From assembly GCA_036583965.1 (NCBI GenBank), contig JAZBQD010000019.1, forward strand, positions 20,711,085 through 20,775,084: DNA of 64,000 bases, read 5' to 3'. Position 1 is the first letter of the stretch; the number at the start of each line of letters is the position of its first letter. Under the pieces are notes generated by a model. It worked only from the letters and a program-made list of their open reading frames with translations. It had not been told where the DNA came from and did not search any database. Below, one piece after another: positions 11,343 through 24,431 of the stretch. The stretch comes from Prunella strophiata (lineage: Eukaryota > Chordata > Aves > Passeriformes > Prunellidae). Position numbers and translations under genes: made by a program.

Positions 11343-11838
11343 TGATAACAGCTATACTGAAAGTGTATGTAAACATGAGAGCTATTTTCTCAGGATATTT
11401 CTCCTGCCTGTCACCAACATCTATATACCTCAGTTATAATGCTGCTTCTCTGTTGTCCAATACCATGGCAAACAGTCCAGCATCACACCCAGCTCCTCCT
11501 GAGCAGATTGCAGTGACCTCTGAATTTACTCTGTGTGACACTGGTGCTGACCTGAAGTTCAGGTCATCCTGTATTTTATTGGGATGGATATCTCCAAGTC
11601 AACAGATCAGCAAGTTTCCCAACATTATTTTCAGCAGTGGAAGTACACGGTAGGTGAGGTTGGAGAGAAGAAAAGTTCTAAAGTTAAATGTGATTGCAAG
11701 TTAGCAGTATAATCATGAGGCTGCCATTGATACTTAAACATCAAATACTCAGGACTTCATATCTGAAAAGAATTTCACAAGACATACGTATTTTTCCAGG
11801 TCAGAACTGTACTGTGACAAAGTCGGGAGATATAGAGA
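11343..11838 (+). repeat. duplicated segment, copy 2, degraded distally
   Basis: Direct repeat of 9775-10320. The first part (11343 to about 11677) is nearly identical to copy 1. The rest (about 11678-11838) aligns only with many one- to several-base losses, often in homopolymers (TTTTTT to TTTTT, GAAACT to GAACT, GTAACTG to GTACTG). It ends GTGACAAAGTCGGGAGATATAGAGATCAGG, which looks like the unexpanded form of the tandem repeat start. Confidence 0.9.
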
Positions 11839-13475
11839 TCAGGAAATTAAGGTCATGTGGGTTAGAGATTTGTTTAAGGGAAGCAGAAAAAAAAATCATT
11901 GTCCTGTATCATGATCCATGTCAATGTGAGGCAAAAGGAAGATTTTCAGGCTACACAGCAGTCCTGTGTGGCTTCTAAAACATTCCTTAATGTTATTGCC
12001 TCTTGTTTTGGAATGGATCACCACTCCTTGAGAAAAAGCCTGCTGGGGTGGCCCAGTGGTGAGATGAGATGTTTTTCTTTAAAGGACAGAATTTCCCCTC
12101 AACTGACCACTTCAGAGCAAACAACAGGAAAAAAAAAGTCCATGAGAACTAGGTAAGTTTCCATTCCCAAACTGACTGCGGAGGAGGAAGATCTTCCTGT
12201 TGCATTTATACTGCTTTAATCAATTTCATGTTTTCTCCCACTACAGAAGTGAATGTGCTGCTTCAGTGATTTGAACATTTACAATGCCAAAGCAGCCCAG
12301 GCTACTTGAATCTTTTTGTGGCCCCTCCCTTCTCCTCCTTTCTTTGTTTGGGGCCAGGTAAACAGATAAGTCATTACTGAGATTACTGCAGGCTGGATCA
12401 TTACCCAGAATACCATCTGCCAGTATTTTGTCAAGCTTCCTTCTATTAAAAAGCCATTAGATGACATCTGACATTCATTTATGATCAGCAGATAAACCAG
12501 TTCATATGACAGATAAATAGGAACCCAAGTAACTGCTTTTTAATTGTGACTACTGCCATATGCTGTCACTCATGATATATTTAATCACTGATCATGCTCT
12601 AATTAAATGTATCTTAAACCTCTTTGTCTTGTCAATAAAAAGAAAAAACAGATGGCAATACTTTGATATGGCTTCAAGTTTACTGTAGACTTATTTCATG
12701 TTTTCACTGACATGCAATAAAGAACTAAATTTGAAAAAAAATAGATGTTATCAAGCTGTAGCATGTGTGCAGGTTTACTTGTCATATTTGGAGAACAATA
12801 ACTGTTGTGTAAAGTTGGTGATACTTGAATTTTGAAGGAATATTCAGAAGTAATAGTAGTATTTTTATTAAGGAAAAGGGTTTTCACATACCGTCTTAAA
12901 GGTTTTTGTGTAGATTTGCTGGAATACCTATTTTAATATAGTGGGCAACAAAAAGAAAGGATATTCCTGTTAACTGTGTAAGTGTGCTTAGACTGTAATT
13001 TTTACTTTTAAGAGAATGAAAGAGAACAGTGCTAAGTTTCAAACTTAAAGACTTTTATATCACCCTCTTTTTATTTTTCACATCTTAGTATGTTAAAATA
13101 AATGCAGTGGAGTGTCCTGAGGATAACTCTATTGGAAATTTAGTCACTACATGCTATTTAGTTTGTTTTCTGACTCCTGGCAGCCTGAACCAGAGATGCA
13201 CATGAGTCACAACAGAATGCAACAATCAGTGTCTCCTTCAGGGCAGTATGTAAGTTTACAAATAAGTCCATCATGTGATTAAAATTTCTTAAGCATTTAT
13301 GGGCTTAAAAAAATTAAATGTGGTTAACCTAAATACAACTGATAAAATAGGACTTCACAGTTCATACTTTCCATTATTCATCACTCTCTTTTGAAACATA
13401 ATCTTCTGTGAATTCTTTTTCCCCAGAAACATTCCAACCATGCACTCTTTCCAAAGCTGTTGGGTTTTTTGTTAT

Positions 13476-13479
<4 letters not shown>
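11839..13479. other. noncoding DNA with a possible conserved element
   Basis: Unique AT-rich DNA. The part at about 12360-12650 has dense TAAT/ATTA-type motifs and little low complexity, a composition typical of vertebrate conserved noncoding elements. Nothing else was recognised. Confidence 0.4.

Positions 13480-13509
<30 letters not shown>
13480..13509 (+). repeat. T30 run
   Basis: Uninterrupted run of 30 T. There is no retrogene body next to it. Confidence 0.98.
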
Positions 13510-13510
<1 letters not shown>

Positions 13511-15261
13511 GTGGAAAATGTCAAGACATTTTACATTGCTATTTCAGAATGTGGTAAAGAATAGAGATACATCCACACAGAGACACACAGACTGGTATTT
13601 TTCCCATGGTAAAAAAAGAAGACATGATCACACTCAAACAGGAGATGGCCATACCAAGCATGAGTGATCTTTTTCACCCGATATATTGTACATAATACCT
13701 CTGAAGTAGAAATCTTCAGGAAAAATAACACTCATGTAAGATGTTGAATACCTGCAGATGAGCATTTTTTTTCTGAGAAAGCAACCACATAATGCAAACT
13801 GCAATAGTACTTTCCACAGGCTAGGACTTTATCAGTTTTCTAGTTGTAAGGATGAACATGGAGGATGACTTCTTTAAAGGAAGTATTCCATAAGAAGCCA
13901 GAGCCTGTTAAAGGAAAATATGTGCCACATAGGGTGTCTCTATTTTCAGAAGATTTTTCTTGCCATGGGTGAAATCAACCCTGTGGCCAGCCAAACTTTC
14001 ATTATGACTATCTCTCTAGTTATTTCTGTAGAATCTTGCTGAAACTAACTGTTTTTTCTTTATTCTGTGTTCTCCATACATCCCTAAATGGGCAAATTTG
14101 CCAGAATATGAGGGAATGAGTGAAAGAAAGGAAAATCCTGCAAGCGAATGTCTCCTTCATGAGAATCCATGAACTTTGGCTCCAAAGGTATACAGTAACC
14201 CTACAGCCTCACATGATTGTTACCCTAACAGAACATATTTTGAGAAGTGTGTTTTTACACTCTAAATATTGAAAGTGTAATATTTAAGGAGTACATTGTA
14301 CACTGATATTTCAGACAAGAAAAAATTGTGACAAAGTTAAGACGAGTAAGCTGTAAAACAAAATTTTCAGAAAGCTCATCTGAAATAATCATAAGTTTAA
14401 CTATATATCAATAGAAAGTCTGGATATTGATAGACTTTATTGGGTAAAATATTTTAGTGATCAATCAACAATACTAACATGATTAGTAACCTAGCATTAA
14501 ATAATTGCATTTCACTGAGATGTAAACAATTTGATTATTTTTATTATTTTTACAAAAAGTTTGTCCGAACTTTTAAAAAAGTTTTAAATTTAATTTAAAG
14601 TGTGAGCACAGAGATAATATTCAGAAAAAAACATAAGAAAAAAAGCAGAAAAGATATTAATTTTATTGGCAGCATTCATCAAAATGTCATGGCTTTATTT
14701 GCCTTGTTCTTGATTTCAAATTCTTGCAGTTTGTGTTGGTCTGCAGTTTAGGAGGAAGGTAAGCATGAGAGAGGACCAAAGAAGAGAGACAGCCTCGGTA
14801 TCAGCAGTGTAACAGTAGAATGCTTAAAAAAATTAGCCCTTTCTTTATCTTAAATAATTGAATGTCATACTCCTGCAGACTTATTCCTGAATCTTTGGAG
14901 TGTCTCCTTTAAAAAAAAAAAAAAAAAAGATTGCCCTTATAATGGGCAGCTCTCCAAGCATTTGTCAAAAGATCAGACCTTTGTGTACACATACACACAC
15001 AAAACAATATCTAAACGTGCCTTAAGTAGGTTAACCATTAAAAAAAACATTAGAGCTCATATAGAAGAGCAGGTATGGGAAAACAGTAAAAGAACTGTTT
15101 TTACTATTTCCACTATACATTAGAAGGATTTTGTACAGCTTGCTTTTTTGCATCTTTGGTTGGTATTAGTGAGAGGACAAGAACACTCAGCTGGTTGACT
15201 TTTGTTCATACTGTTTCAACACTGCTGCAGTCACAGGTCCAACCCTTCTAGGGCATCCTAT
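13510..15261. other. noncoding DNA, only an A18 run
   Basis: AT-rich unique sequence containing an A18 run at 14911-14928 and nothing else recognised. Confidence 0.6.
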
Positions 15262-16291
15262 TGCAAACTGACACAGGACTACTTGGTGGATGAAGAACTG
15301 GCTGGCTAGCCTCACACAAAGACTTGTAGTCAATTGCTCCTTGAATATGTAGAGACCAGAGACAAGTGGTGTCCCTCAGGGGTTGGTACTGGGGCCAATA
15401 CTGCTCAGTATCTCTGGTGGGATTCGAGTCCACCCTCAGTAAGTTTGCTGACAGCACCAGGGTGAGTGGTGCAGGTGACACATGGGAGGGAGGGATCCAG
15501 AGGGACCTTGACATGCTTGGGAGACAAGCAGATGCAAACCTCATGAAGGTCAACAATGCAAAGTGCAAGGTCCTGCAACTGGGTGACAGCAATCCCAGAC
15601 AAACCTTACAGACTGGGCAGGGAGGTGATTGAGAGCAAGCCCATGGAAAAAGGCTTCAGGATGATGGTTGATGAAAAACTCAGCATGAGCCATCAGGGGT
15701 GTGCTCGCAGCCTGGAAAGCCACACCAGTCCTGGGCTGCATCAAAAGAGGTGTGACCAGCAGGGTGACAGAGGTGACCTCTGCTCTTGGGAGATCCCCCT
15801 GGAGTGCTGCATAGAGTTCTGGTGCCTCCAATAGGAAGGACATGGACCTGTTGGAGCAAGTCCAGAGGAGTGTCATGAAGGTGGTAAGAGGACTGGAGCA
15901 CTTCCCCTATGAAGACAGGCTTAGAAATTTGGGGCTGTTCACCCTGGAGAAGAGAAGGTTGCATAGAGACCTCACAGCAGCATTCCAGTATCTGAAGGGG
16001 CCTACTAGGGAAGCTGGAGAGGAGCTCTTTGTCAGGAAATGTAGTGATAGGACAAGGAGTAATGGGTGCAAACTGAAAGAGGGTAGATTTAGGCAAGTGT
16101 TAGGAAGAAAATCTTTACTATGAGGCACTGAAACAGGTTGCCCAGGGAGGCTATGGACGCCCCAATCCCAGCAATGTTCAAGACTATGTTAGATCTAGTG
16201 GGAGTAGTCCCTGCCCATGGCAGAGGCATTTGGGACTAGGTGATCTCTGCAGTCCCTTACAACACTTAACATTCTATGATTCTCTGATTCT
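15262..16291 (+). mobile_element. CR1 LINE fragment, 5'-truncated, 3' end of ORF2 plus 3'UTR
   Basis: Sense-strand CR1 retrotransposon. The reverse transcriptase motif GVPQGLVLGPI is encoded from 15368. It is followed, in a different frame, by FADSTRVSGAGDT and then IQRDLDML-type sequence with KCKVLQLG. Downstream come the typical CR1 3' regions (CTGTTCACCCTGGAGAAGAG, GGTTGCCCAGGGAGGCT). It ends in ATTCTATGATTCTCTGATTCT, the short 3' repeats by which CR1 ends instead of poly(A). A full CR1 is about 4.5 kb, so only the last 1.0 kb remains. Frameshifts, and Ser in place of the second catalytic Asp of F-A-D-D, show that it is dead. The left boundary is approximate. Confidence 0.95.
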
Positions 16292-17329
16292 AGAGAGAAT
16301 TCCCTGGAGAATTGTTTCTAGGGCTCTCTTCATTTCAGTTCAAAGTGATGAGACATGTAACTACCTTCCATTAGTATTTACAAGTTCAGTTACTTTCATA
16401 TGAATGTTCTTGGTTTTGCTTTTTTTTTTTTTTTTTTTTCTGTTGGATAAAGGTTTCTTTCCCTTTCTTGAATTTTCTGAGACACTCAATCTCCCTTGTT
16501 ATTAACTAAAAATCATGCAAACAAACCAAAGGCCTTTATCCAGGCTTCCATCCAACCCAATTCTCCCACGTTTCCTGTTTCTCAGCCTTTTCCTTTAAAC
16601 CTTAGACCACACTGACTAGTCCAAAAATCTATTTTAAAAATCACTTACATATAAATAAGTTTTAGAGTAGTTGTAGGATTTTGAAGATCCCAGGTGGGAA
16701 AATCAATAGCCAACATTCAGTCTTGGTCTATTGTAAGTAGATATTTGCAAATATAATTGAAGGTTTTTTTTTTGCTTGGGATGCATACAAGCTGACATTT
16801 TGTGGTCTATCTTCTGTTTAAAGAAGAAAAAGTATGTGTTAAAGTTGCCTCTGTAGGTCTTTGAAGGAAACTGGTAATTCAGATGACAATGTATACTAAA
16901 TACTCACTTAATATCTTGTTATGCTGTGGAAGTTACTTGTGGAGTGTTAGTTGATACTGGTAACAGTTACAATAAGAATTCAAATTTTTGGACTTATTTC
17001 CATAAAAGATGAGAATCTTTCCTCTCTACCTCCTCTTCAATATTACTCAGGGAAGCAAGGGAAATGTAGCCGTTCCTTTGGACAACTGTTTTATTTAAAA
17101 ATAAATTTTTATTTCTTGCAACACCATACAGTTCCTTTTTCAATTCTTGTTCCTGAATTCAATTCAATTCAGGCCTGATGTTATTCCTGGACAGTTTTTT
17201 TACGTATTTATGTAATTATGGATCTCTACCTTTCACACAGAAGGCACAGGTAGGCCTTGTTGCTTAAGCAGCATTCTGATCCATGGACATTTTTCTAAGA
17301 GTTGGGGTTTGTTTTTTTTCTGAATAACT
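16292..17329. other. noncoding DNA with T20 run and short AATTC repeat
   Basis: Unique sequence with a T20 run at 16420-16439 and about three AATTC units near 17155-17170. No gene was seen. Confidence 0.6.
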
Positions 17330-17790
17330 GGGCAGCTGCAGGATGTCAGATGATCAGTGGCCCAGCAGCTGGAACCGTGTCCTCTGAGTTGGTATTGCAC
17401 TAGAGATCCTCTAACACATGTCTGGAGCCCGCTGCCAGGCGGGCCTCGGTGACCCTGGGCACTGCTGCATGTCTGTTGAGCTTGCACAAGAGGAGTGGTA
17501 TTTCCCCACTCTCTTTCAAAGTATTGGTTTGCGCAAATCTTTTTTTCTTCCTTGCATTAGCCCGGCTCTTGCCAGGCAGGGACCCAGTCCTGCATGTTAC
17601 AGCTGCAGTCCTGGCACTCTGGGCTCTCATGTGAAGCTCGGACACGGACTGGCCCTTGCTGCCCTTCTGGAGCAGCTGGTCAGAGGACAACTGCTGACCA
17701 CAGTGCTGAGTGCTGCCTGGGTGGCACGTGCTGAGCTGTGCGTGGAAAAAGGGTCAGATCCAGTGGAATTGGAACAACCCTAACCCAGAC
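17330..17790. other. GC-rich block of unknown origin
   Basis: This block is clearly more GC-rich than the surrounding DNA and has several CpGs (for example CCCGCTGCCAGGCGGGCCTCGG near 17428). Open frames of 60-121 codons occur on both strands, as expected from base composition, and none resembles a known protein. It could be a degraded LTR, an old retroposed exon or a regulatory island; I cannot decide. Confidence 0.5.
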
Positions 17791-20700
17791 TTAGAGAAAT
17801 ACTGCATCAATTTGCCAGTGAAGGGAAGACTTACCAAGTATGTAGCCTATGGCTTAAAAACAAATGGTTACTATCAGAACCTGTGTTCACATATAGGGAA
17901 CAAAGTACTGCTGTTTGTCTTGTTGGCCCTCAGTTTATAAGGTCTACAGATTTAATTGGTTTTTAACTGACTCTTGTGAAACTGCCTTACAATGTTTTGT
18001 TTTGTTTTGTTTTTTTAATTCTTGACACAATATGTTCAAACATTACTATCCTTTACTCCTTACCCTAAAACACAAGTGCACATCCACACATGAAAAGGCA
18101 TCTCATGCTCTTGTATGTTAAGGGGCTGAATTTCTAATGAGTTCAGCTCCCATACAGCTAATTTCATAATGATCAGATTCCCAGAAGAGGCTGACATGCC
18201 AGTTCTGTGAACTGGAATAAATGGGACTGAGACTCTGCCATTAGTATTTTGGGAGCTCTCTGAGTATTCAAAATATGAGAGCTTTGCTTTATTGCTACAT
18301 CAAACAGACACTAAGCCAAAATCAAAAATATTTGGAAATTAGTGTTAGAAGAGCCTTGGTTTCAGATGTCAGGCATTAAGGAAAAGCCCCTAGACTTATT
18401 CTTGTCTTTCTTAATACAGGTTAATACTTCTTGCTTGTCTTTGAATGGCAGCAGGCTCTGGACCAGTCCCTTTTCTTGTTTATGCACTGGCTGGGATGCA
18501 GATTAGAAGAAATTCAAAGCAAATCTCATCAGACCTGTTAAACCCTTGCCTTCCCCTGGGGTTTGTCATTCAGTGAATGCCCTCCCTTTAAGCTCTCCCC
18601 ATAAAACTGAATTCCTTGTTCAGTACAGGAAAGTTATAGGCTGTTGCTTTTTTTACTGAAGAGATAATGTGGAGCTTATACCTAGCCAACAAAAAGTACC
18701 TGCTTATATTGACCTGGACCTGATCTGTCTTCTGCTGGTTTTGGTAAGTAAAGAGATACATGTGTGCATTAGCTGGAACAAGCAATACACCCTCAGATAC
18801 TGATGATATGGGGCTGTTTTTGTTAGACCAAGCAGAGCTGTGCAGTTCACCACAGAGGAACACACGGTTCTTGATGCAGGTCAGCCTTGGAAAAGACTTG
18901 ATCTTTGACTATTGCTTGTGGCTGGGCCAGTCATGATTTTCAAGACAGAAGAAAATTTTGAAAGAAAGTGGATTTTCACAGCAAAATGTCAACTACAAGC
19001 ATTAGCAAAGTTGAGAATGGAAGACTCTAAGACATCTTTGCAAATGAAACCCCTAGAATTCTACAAGCCCACCCTAGTCTGTTTGGCACTCTGTGGGGGC
19101 AGAAATAATATGCTCAGTTCATTTAACACTCAGTTTTTCTCTTATTTATTAATAGCATTATTTGAGAGGAAATTCTCCCACCTTCCTTAATTTACCAAAT
19201 AATTGCTAATTGTTAAATTAAACCTGAGGCAGGTGTAAATTTACACTGCCCTGACACAGCAGGCACAAAAGGACTTTGATTCCTGTACTAGAGCCTCTAG
19301 CTGAGATCTTGACTGTGAAACTGCCTCTGCAGAGACATACAAGAAGAGGCTTTACTTTTTAGTATTTTTTTACATAAAGGTCTGGACACAGTGCAAGGTA
19401 TGTGCTCTTGAAATAGACTTGGGCTATTCTTTAAGAGGGTGTGGTAGTGAATACCTTTTGGGCTTATCTTTTGGGTTTCTTTCAAATCTGAAAGGCCATA
19501 TTGCTTATACCAAATCAGTTCCAGACAATATAGTGGCTGGGACCAGGAAATTTAAAGAGGATAGGAGCTTTTATTTATTTTCATATGCATTGCCCCCTAG
19601 CCTATTTCTACTGCCTTCTGCAGGAGAACTTTTTTTTTCAAATATGTTGGTACTTTCAGTGGCTGAGGATCTGTTCTGCCCTATTGAGGGCACCTAAAAT
19701 AACAATCTTTAGAGCAATATTTGGCATTCAAGCAAAGATGATAGCCACTTATTATCCCTTGTTTCAGGCTGACTGCCCTGAAAAGTTTTCAGCTTAAATC
19801 TGTGATGGTCATGGCCCGGGGTGTATCACAGACTTCCTGGCTTTGTCTTCAGGGTTATTGCAAGCAGTTGTGCTGCAAAGGAGCAATGAGATAGTGGGAA
19901 AGGGGCTCTCATATCTGGGGTATGACTTCTTTGCAACTGGTACTTAAGCTTGGAAATTGAGTGTGAGGAGACTTGGTAATGTGGCTACAGTTAAATGAGT
20001 GCTTTACCTCCTAAAAAGTGGAGTACTCTCAGAGATAGTTGTTAGCTTTTTTTTCCTTTAGGAACTTTGAGTTCCTAAAGGCCTTTAAAAATCTGGGTGA
20101 CTTGCTTTGCATTAACTAATGTTCTGAATATCTGTACAGAAAAACCTGAGCACAGAATCAATCACTAGGGATTTTGTCAAGGTTAAATAATGAATTAGTT
20201 ATAGTGATTAATTACATCTCACCTCTTAATTCCTGAGCAATTAGAGAATCATACTGTCTCACAAAGTAATTCCCATGTCTTTTCTTCATTCTTCTACATT
20301 ATTTTCCCATAGACCTCCTTGAAAGCTGAAGGGTGGACATGCTGTTTTCCAGCCTTCAGTAAAGATTTGCAAAGAGTCAGCTGTGCATTTAATTTCTGTG
20401 CTTGTTCTGAGACAGTGAGTAGTTGTTTAGCCTGGAGAGCCAAATAGCTCTGGGGCAAAGTAATCGGTCTCCATGCATGGTTTGTAACTAATACTATTGT
20501 AATACAGAAGAAACATGAAGCACTGAATGTTTCTTTCCAATACTATGGCACTCAAGCAAGCAGGATATGTTTGAGACATGCCAGCTTCTTAATCCAAAGA
20601 GTCTACATGATAAATATGAAATAGTAGGCTAGAACCTTGCAAAGACATCTCCTGCCTTCCCCTTATGATTAGTGCTTTCATGCTTGCAGAGAAGCAAATT

Positions 20701-23700
20701 TCTATAATACCATGCATCTGTCATAGAGAGGGGATTTTTTCCCCCTCTGTTGTCAACACAAAAAAAGGATCAAAAATCAAAGGGTAAAAACACTTTCAGA
20801 TTTGTGTGTTCAAATTGAGGTTCTGCCTTTTCTTCAGCTGACTAAACTCTGTGATTTGCTCCTTGGAGTTTCTCAGCATCAGTTTATTAATGTATGTTTT
20901 CATGCGGGGAAAAAAGGCAGGAAATGCACAGCTGAAATTACAGTTGTTTGACCTAGTTTGTGAAGTCCTAGGCTGTGAGTTTGTCAGCCTCTCAATTCCA
21001 GCACTGTGAGAGGAGTCACCTTTAAGAGATGTGTTAGTTGTTCATGTTGTGTTTGATTTATGAGAGAAGATTCTAAATCTGTTTTAATTTCAGGACGCTG
21101 AAATAGAAAGATGTTAACAGTCTGAAAAAATTGTGTGACACGAATACCAAGAAGAGAGGGGTCAGGGGAAAGGAAATATTTAGGAGTGTAGGCAGGATAA
21201 TTGTAAGCAAAGGAAAACTGAGATGGAACATGATAAGAAAAATCCTGAAATTAAAATGCATTCAGCTGAATTGCAAGTACAGTTGCATAATCCTAGCTCT
21301 TTAGGACAGCCAATATTAGAATAGAAATACACCTATATATCTATAGGATCTGTCTGTGTTCTATCTAAGGAATCTCCCTATATGCATTTTAAATCACTTC
21401 TCACTGCACTACTAGAAAGGAGATTGCGGGCAACCTGCTGAGCCAGGGCAGTGGTCTGCATGGCCTATGTACATGTTCTGAACAAAAACTCTGGAGCCCA
21501 GTTCTCTTGCTTTATCAGATCACTGTGATCACTTTGCCATGCAAATAGGTGGGATTTCCTGAGAGCACATCCTTATAAAACTTTTCTTTCACTTCTTCTA
21601 CCCAATATTTCCTCATAATCTTACAGCTATCTGAACTCAAACTGGATTTTCAGATCCCCAAAGCTAGCTGAACCTGAAGGAAAGTGGCACCACCACTTCT
21701 CCCTCTGCCATGCAGAAAGCACTCATAGGTCATCATATTCCAAAGCTGAACGTACTACTTGGTTTTCCTGTGTAAACCTGAGGTATGTGCTAAACCTGAT
21801 GTATCTTTTACAATAAGGGTTTGACTTTTCCACATTGTATCTAGCGTGGGCAATAGAATTAAAGTTAGCTCCAGTACTAGTGGGCTAAGCTTCTTTTAAT
21901 TATTATTTCAGTTGTCTACCAAATAGTGGCTTTAAGCACTGAGGAGAAAGTAAATTTGGGTACTTTCCAGCTTTGGAGAGTCAATAGATTTGCTAGGCTT
22001 CAGTAATTTTATTTTGTTAAAGTTATTGAAGTTAAGAGGCAGAATTCAGCCATTACCAAGGTTTTGTATAATACTTCTATTGCCTTGCACACTGCCAGTT
22101 GCTAACAGCACGTGGACCTAATCTGAGGTGGCCCAGCTTCTGGAGTCTGCAGGCTGAATTAGTTGCAAAGGACTTAAGACACACTGCCCAAATGTGAGGC
22201 TTTTTTTAGATGGTAAGTCATCCTTGCAGTTTAAGGCTAGAAATGGATCCAGACAAACATCCCTGAACTGGAGAAGAAATATGGATACAAATTTTGAAAC
22301 TAATATTTTTCTCTACTGGAAAAGAACCCCCTAATTTTCTATTTATCCTGCTCCTCCTTTCCCTAACAAAGCAGTATTTTTCTGATCATGTGAATTTTAT
22401 TTACTGACTACCAAGTAATTGCATGGTGAGTAATTGGATGGCTTTGCAGGACTGGAAATGGAATGCTGACTGCTTAACCTGTAGGTGAATATTCCAGCCC
22501 TGTGCTGTCCCAGCAGTGAGGGCAGATTGTTTTCAAATGCCGGCTGCGTGACGTGGTGGGATTCAGCCCAGTGGAGTCAAGTGTGTGCTTCCCAAGGAAC
22601 CACTTAGCTCTGCTGGCAGCCTTGGGGAAGGAGCAGGACAAAATGATTGTTAGGAAGAATGGCTCCTACTAACTACCCATTGTCTGGATGGACTGTATCT
22701 GTGGCTATCTGAGAGCACAGAAGTACTTGTAGTAATCGAAATCTCAATTTGTTCATGCTGAGTACCTGCCGAGCTCTGTTATCTTTCACTGACACTAGAT
22801 GAAAATTAAATATTTGATTTAGCTGCAGGACCTTAAGTAACTGCTTGAATCACTGCTGGAAAAGTAAATAAGGTTTTAAAAGAAAAATTTGTGGCACAGA
22901 AACTGCCAGAAGGAAGCAGTACTCAGCACCACTTTAGTTGAAAGAGGGGAACAATTCCTTCCATTTTTCAGCAGCAGATCTTTCCTTTCTGACCTAGCAG
23001 CAGTTGATCAGCTACCCTGAGCTGTTGTAATCTGCACCAGGTCCCACTAAAATCCCTGGGTGTTTTGCTGAAGAAGGAATGGTGAAAAAATGCAGCCCAG
23101 CTGTTACAATATAGAAACCTACAAAAGCAAATCTTGTTAGAAGAAGCCCAGCACAGAGAGAGCTTTTATTTATATGGATAGAGGTTTTTCTCCTTTTCTT
23201 TCCTTTTTTTTTTTTTTTTTTAAACCCCATGGAGCTTTTCTCTCTTATAGTTTTTTGCAAATTTTCTCCCCGTTGTTGCTGGGAGATTTAAAGCAAACAG
23301 CCAAACAACCAAGAGTATTTAATGAACTCTGAATTGCCTTGCTATTAACTGAGAGAATTTCTAGGTTTCCCACTTCCCCAACTGGCCTAAAATCACAAAA
23401 ATAACCTCATCTTGTTATAATCCTGTTTCACAACTACTTAATTCCACTCTAGACTGGATTTTTCTTTCTTAGCTCTCATTTTTCCCCTATTACACATGTA
23501 TCCACTCTTCCTCTGTCACAAATAAGCTTGCTCACACACCCCCACACATCCATGCTCTCATACAGCAGGAGTGGTTTACAGCTCAATTTGAAAGATGTTT
23601 CTTAACAACAACAAAAAAATGCTTTCATTGTTTCTGATGTGGAGCACAACTAACAAAACAAAGGAAACCAGAGTGGGCAGTAAAACTCTTGGGGTGTGCA

Positions 23701-24430
23701 AGCTCAGTTGTGGGAAATGTGGTGTTAATTTTTCTTATTTTAAAACCCACTAATGCCTCTCACAGAACTCAAAAGAACATTTTGTTTACTTAAAAAGTAA
23801 AAAAAAATATAATCTGATGACTTCGTTATATGGGATTTATTTAGGTTCTTTCTTTTTCTTAACTAGGAAAGTTTGTAGGAAAACAGGATATTTGTCTCTG
23901 AAGAGGTTGTCTGCTACTTATTTCCTGCATAAACTTCCTGCTGTTGCTACTTCAGAAACTACTGTCTAATCCACTTGTGTCCCAGGCCTTTAACTCTGTC
24001 ACTGTGCACCTGGTCCCCAGATCATGGACTTCCAAAATTCATTCCCCCATATCACCCCTGCCCTTAACTTCTTTAGCATCCACTGGCTGGGTCACGTGAC
24101 AAGTTTTTCCTCACTCATTCTTTCCTTGAATAATCACTTTGTTCACATCTCCCTCAAATTTCCCTGTTTCCTCAGATGCCATTCTTTGCAGTACTTAAAC
24201 TTGAACTGTCTGTTGAAGACTGTAGAAAGAAGGTCCTTGCTTCTGTGGATGTTGCATCCCAGTCTCGCTGCCCACAGAAAACACCCACAGCCTTCAAATA
24301 TCCCTGGAAATTTGATTTTCTGGGTTTCTTGACTTTGTATCAATTATTTTCATCCTCTAATTAGTACACTTGTTATGGGGCTTACTTTAGTTTAGCTAGT
24401 CTCTATGGAGTGTGGTAATACCATGCCAGA
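17791..24430. other. noncoding DNA, no gene recognised
   Basis: Mostly unique sequence. It contains a GTTTT-rich run near 17997-18016, a perfect hairpin at 20055-20081 and a T18 run at 23204-23221. Conserved-element-like composition is present at about 20095-20440 (ATTA/TAAT motifs, balanced sequence). No open frame has coding character. Confidence 0.5.
20055..20081. repeat. perfect 11-bp inverted repeat (hairpin)
   Basis: CCTTTAGGAAC (20055-20065) and GTTCCTAAAGG (20071-20081) are exact reverse complements around the loop TTTGA. The stem is too short for a typical microRNA precursor. Function unknown. Confidence 0.9.
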
Positions 24431-24431
24431 A

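Noticed and set aside
10307..11653. 448-codon open frame, the longest in the window
   Set aside because: Created by the 10-bp tandem repeat, which is stop-free in every forward frame; the non-repeat tail is duplicated noncoding flank with no protein resemblance.
13480..13509. Long T run as the tail of a processed pseudogene
   Set aside because: No gene-like body or target-site duplication next to it; the same holds for the other A/T runs.
15248..16128. Several open frames of 65-138 codons on both strands
   Set aside because: All fall inside the dead CR1 copy; only the + strand pieces reflect former reverse transcriptase.
17418..17783. 121-codon open frame in the GC-rich block
   Set aside because: Open frames on both strands are expected from the base composition; no recognisable domain.
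20055..20081. MicroRNA precursor
   Set aside because: The 11-bp stem is too short for a precursor hairpin.
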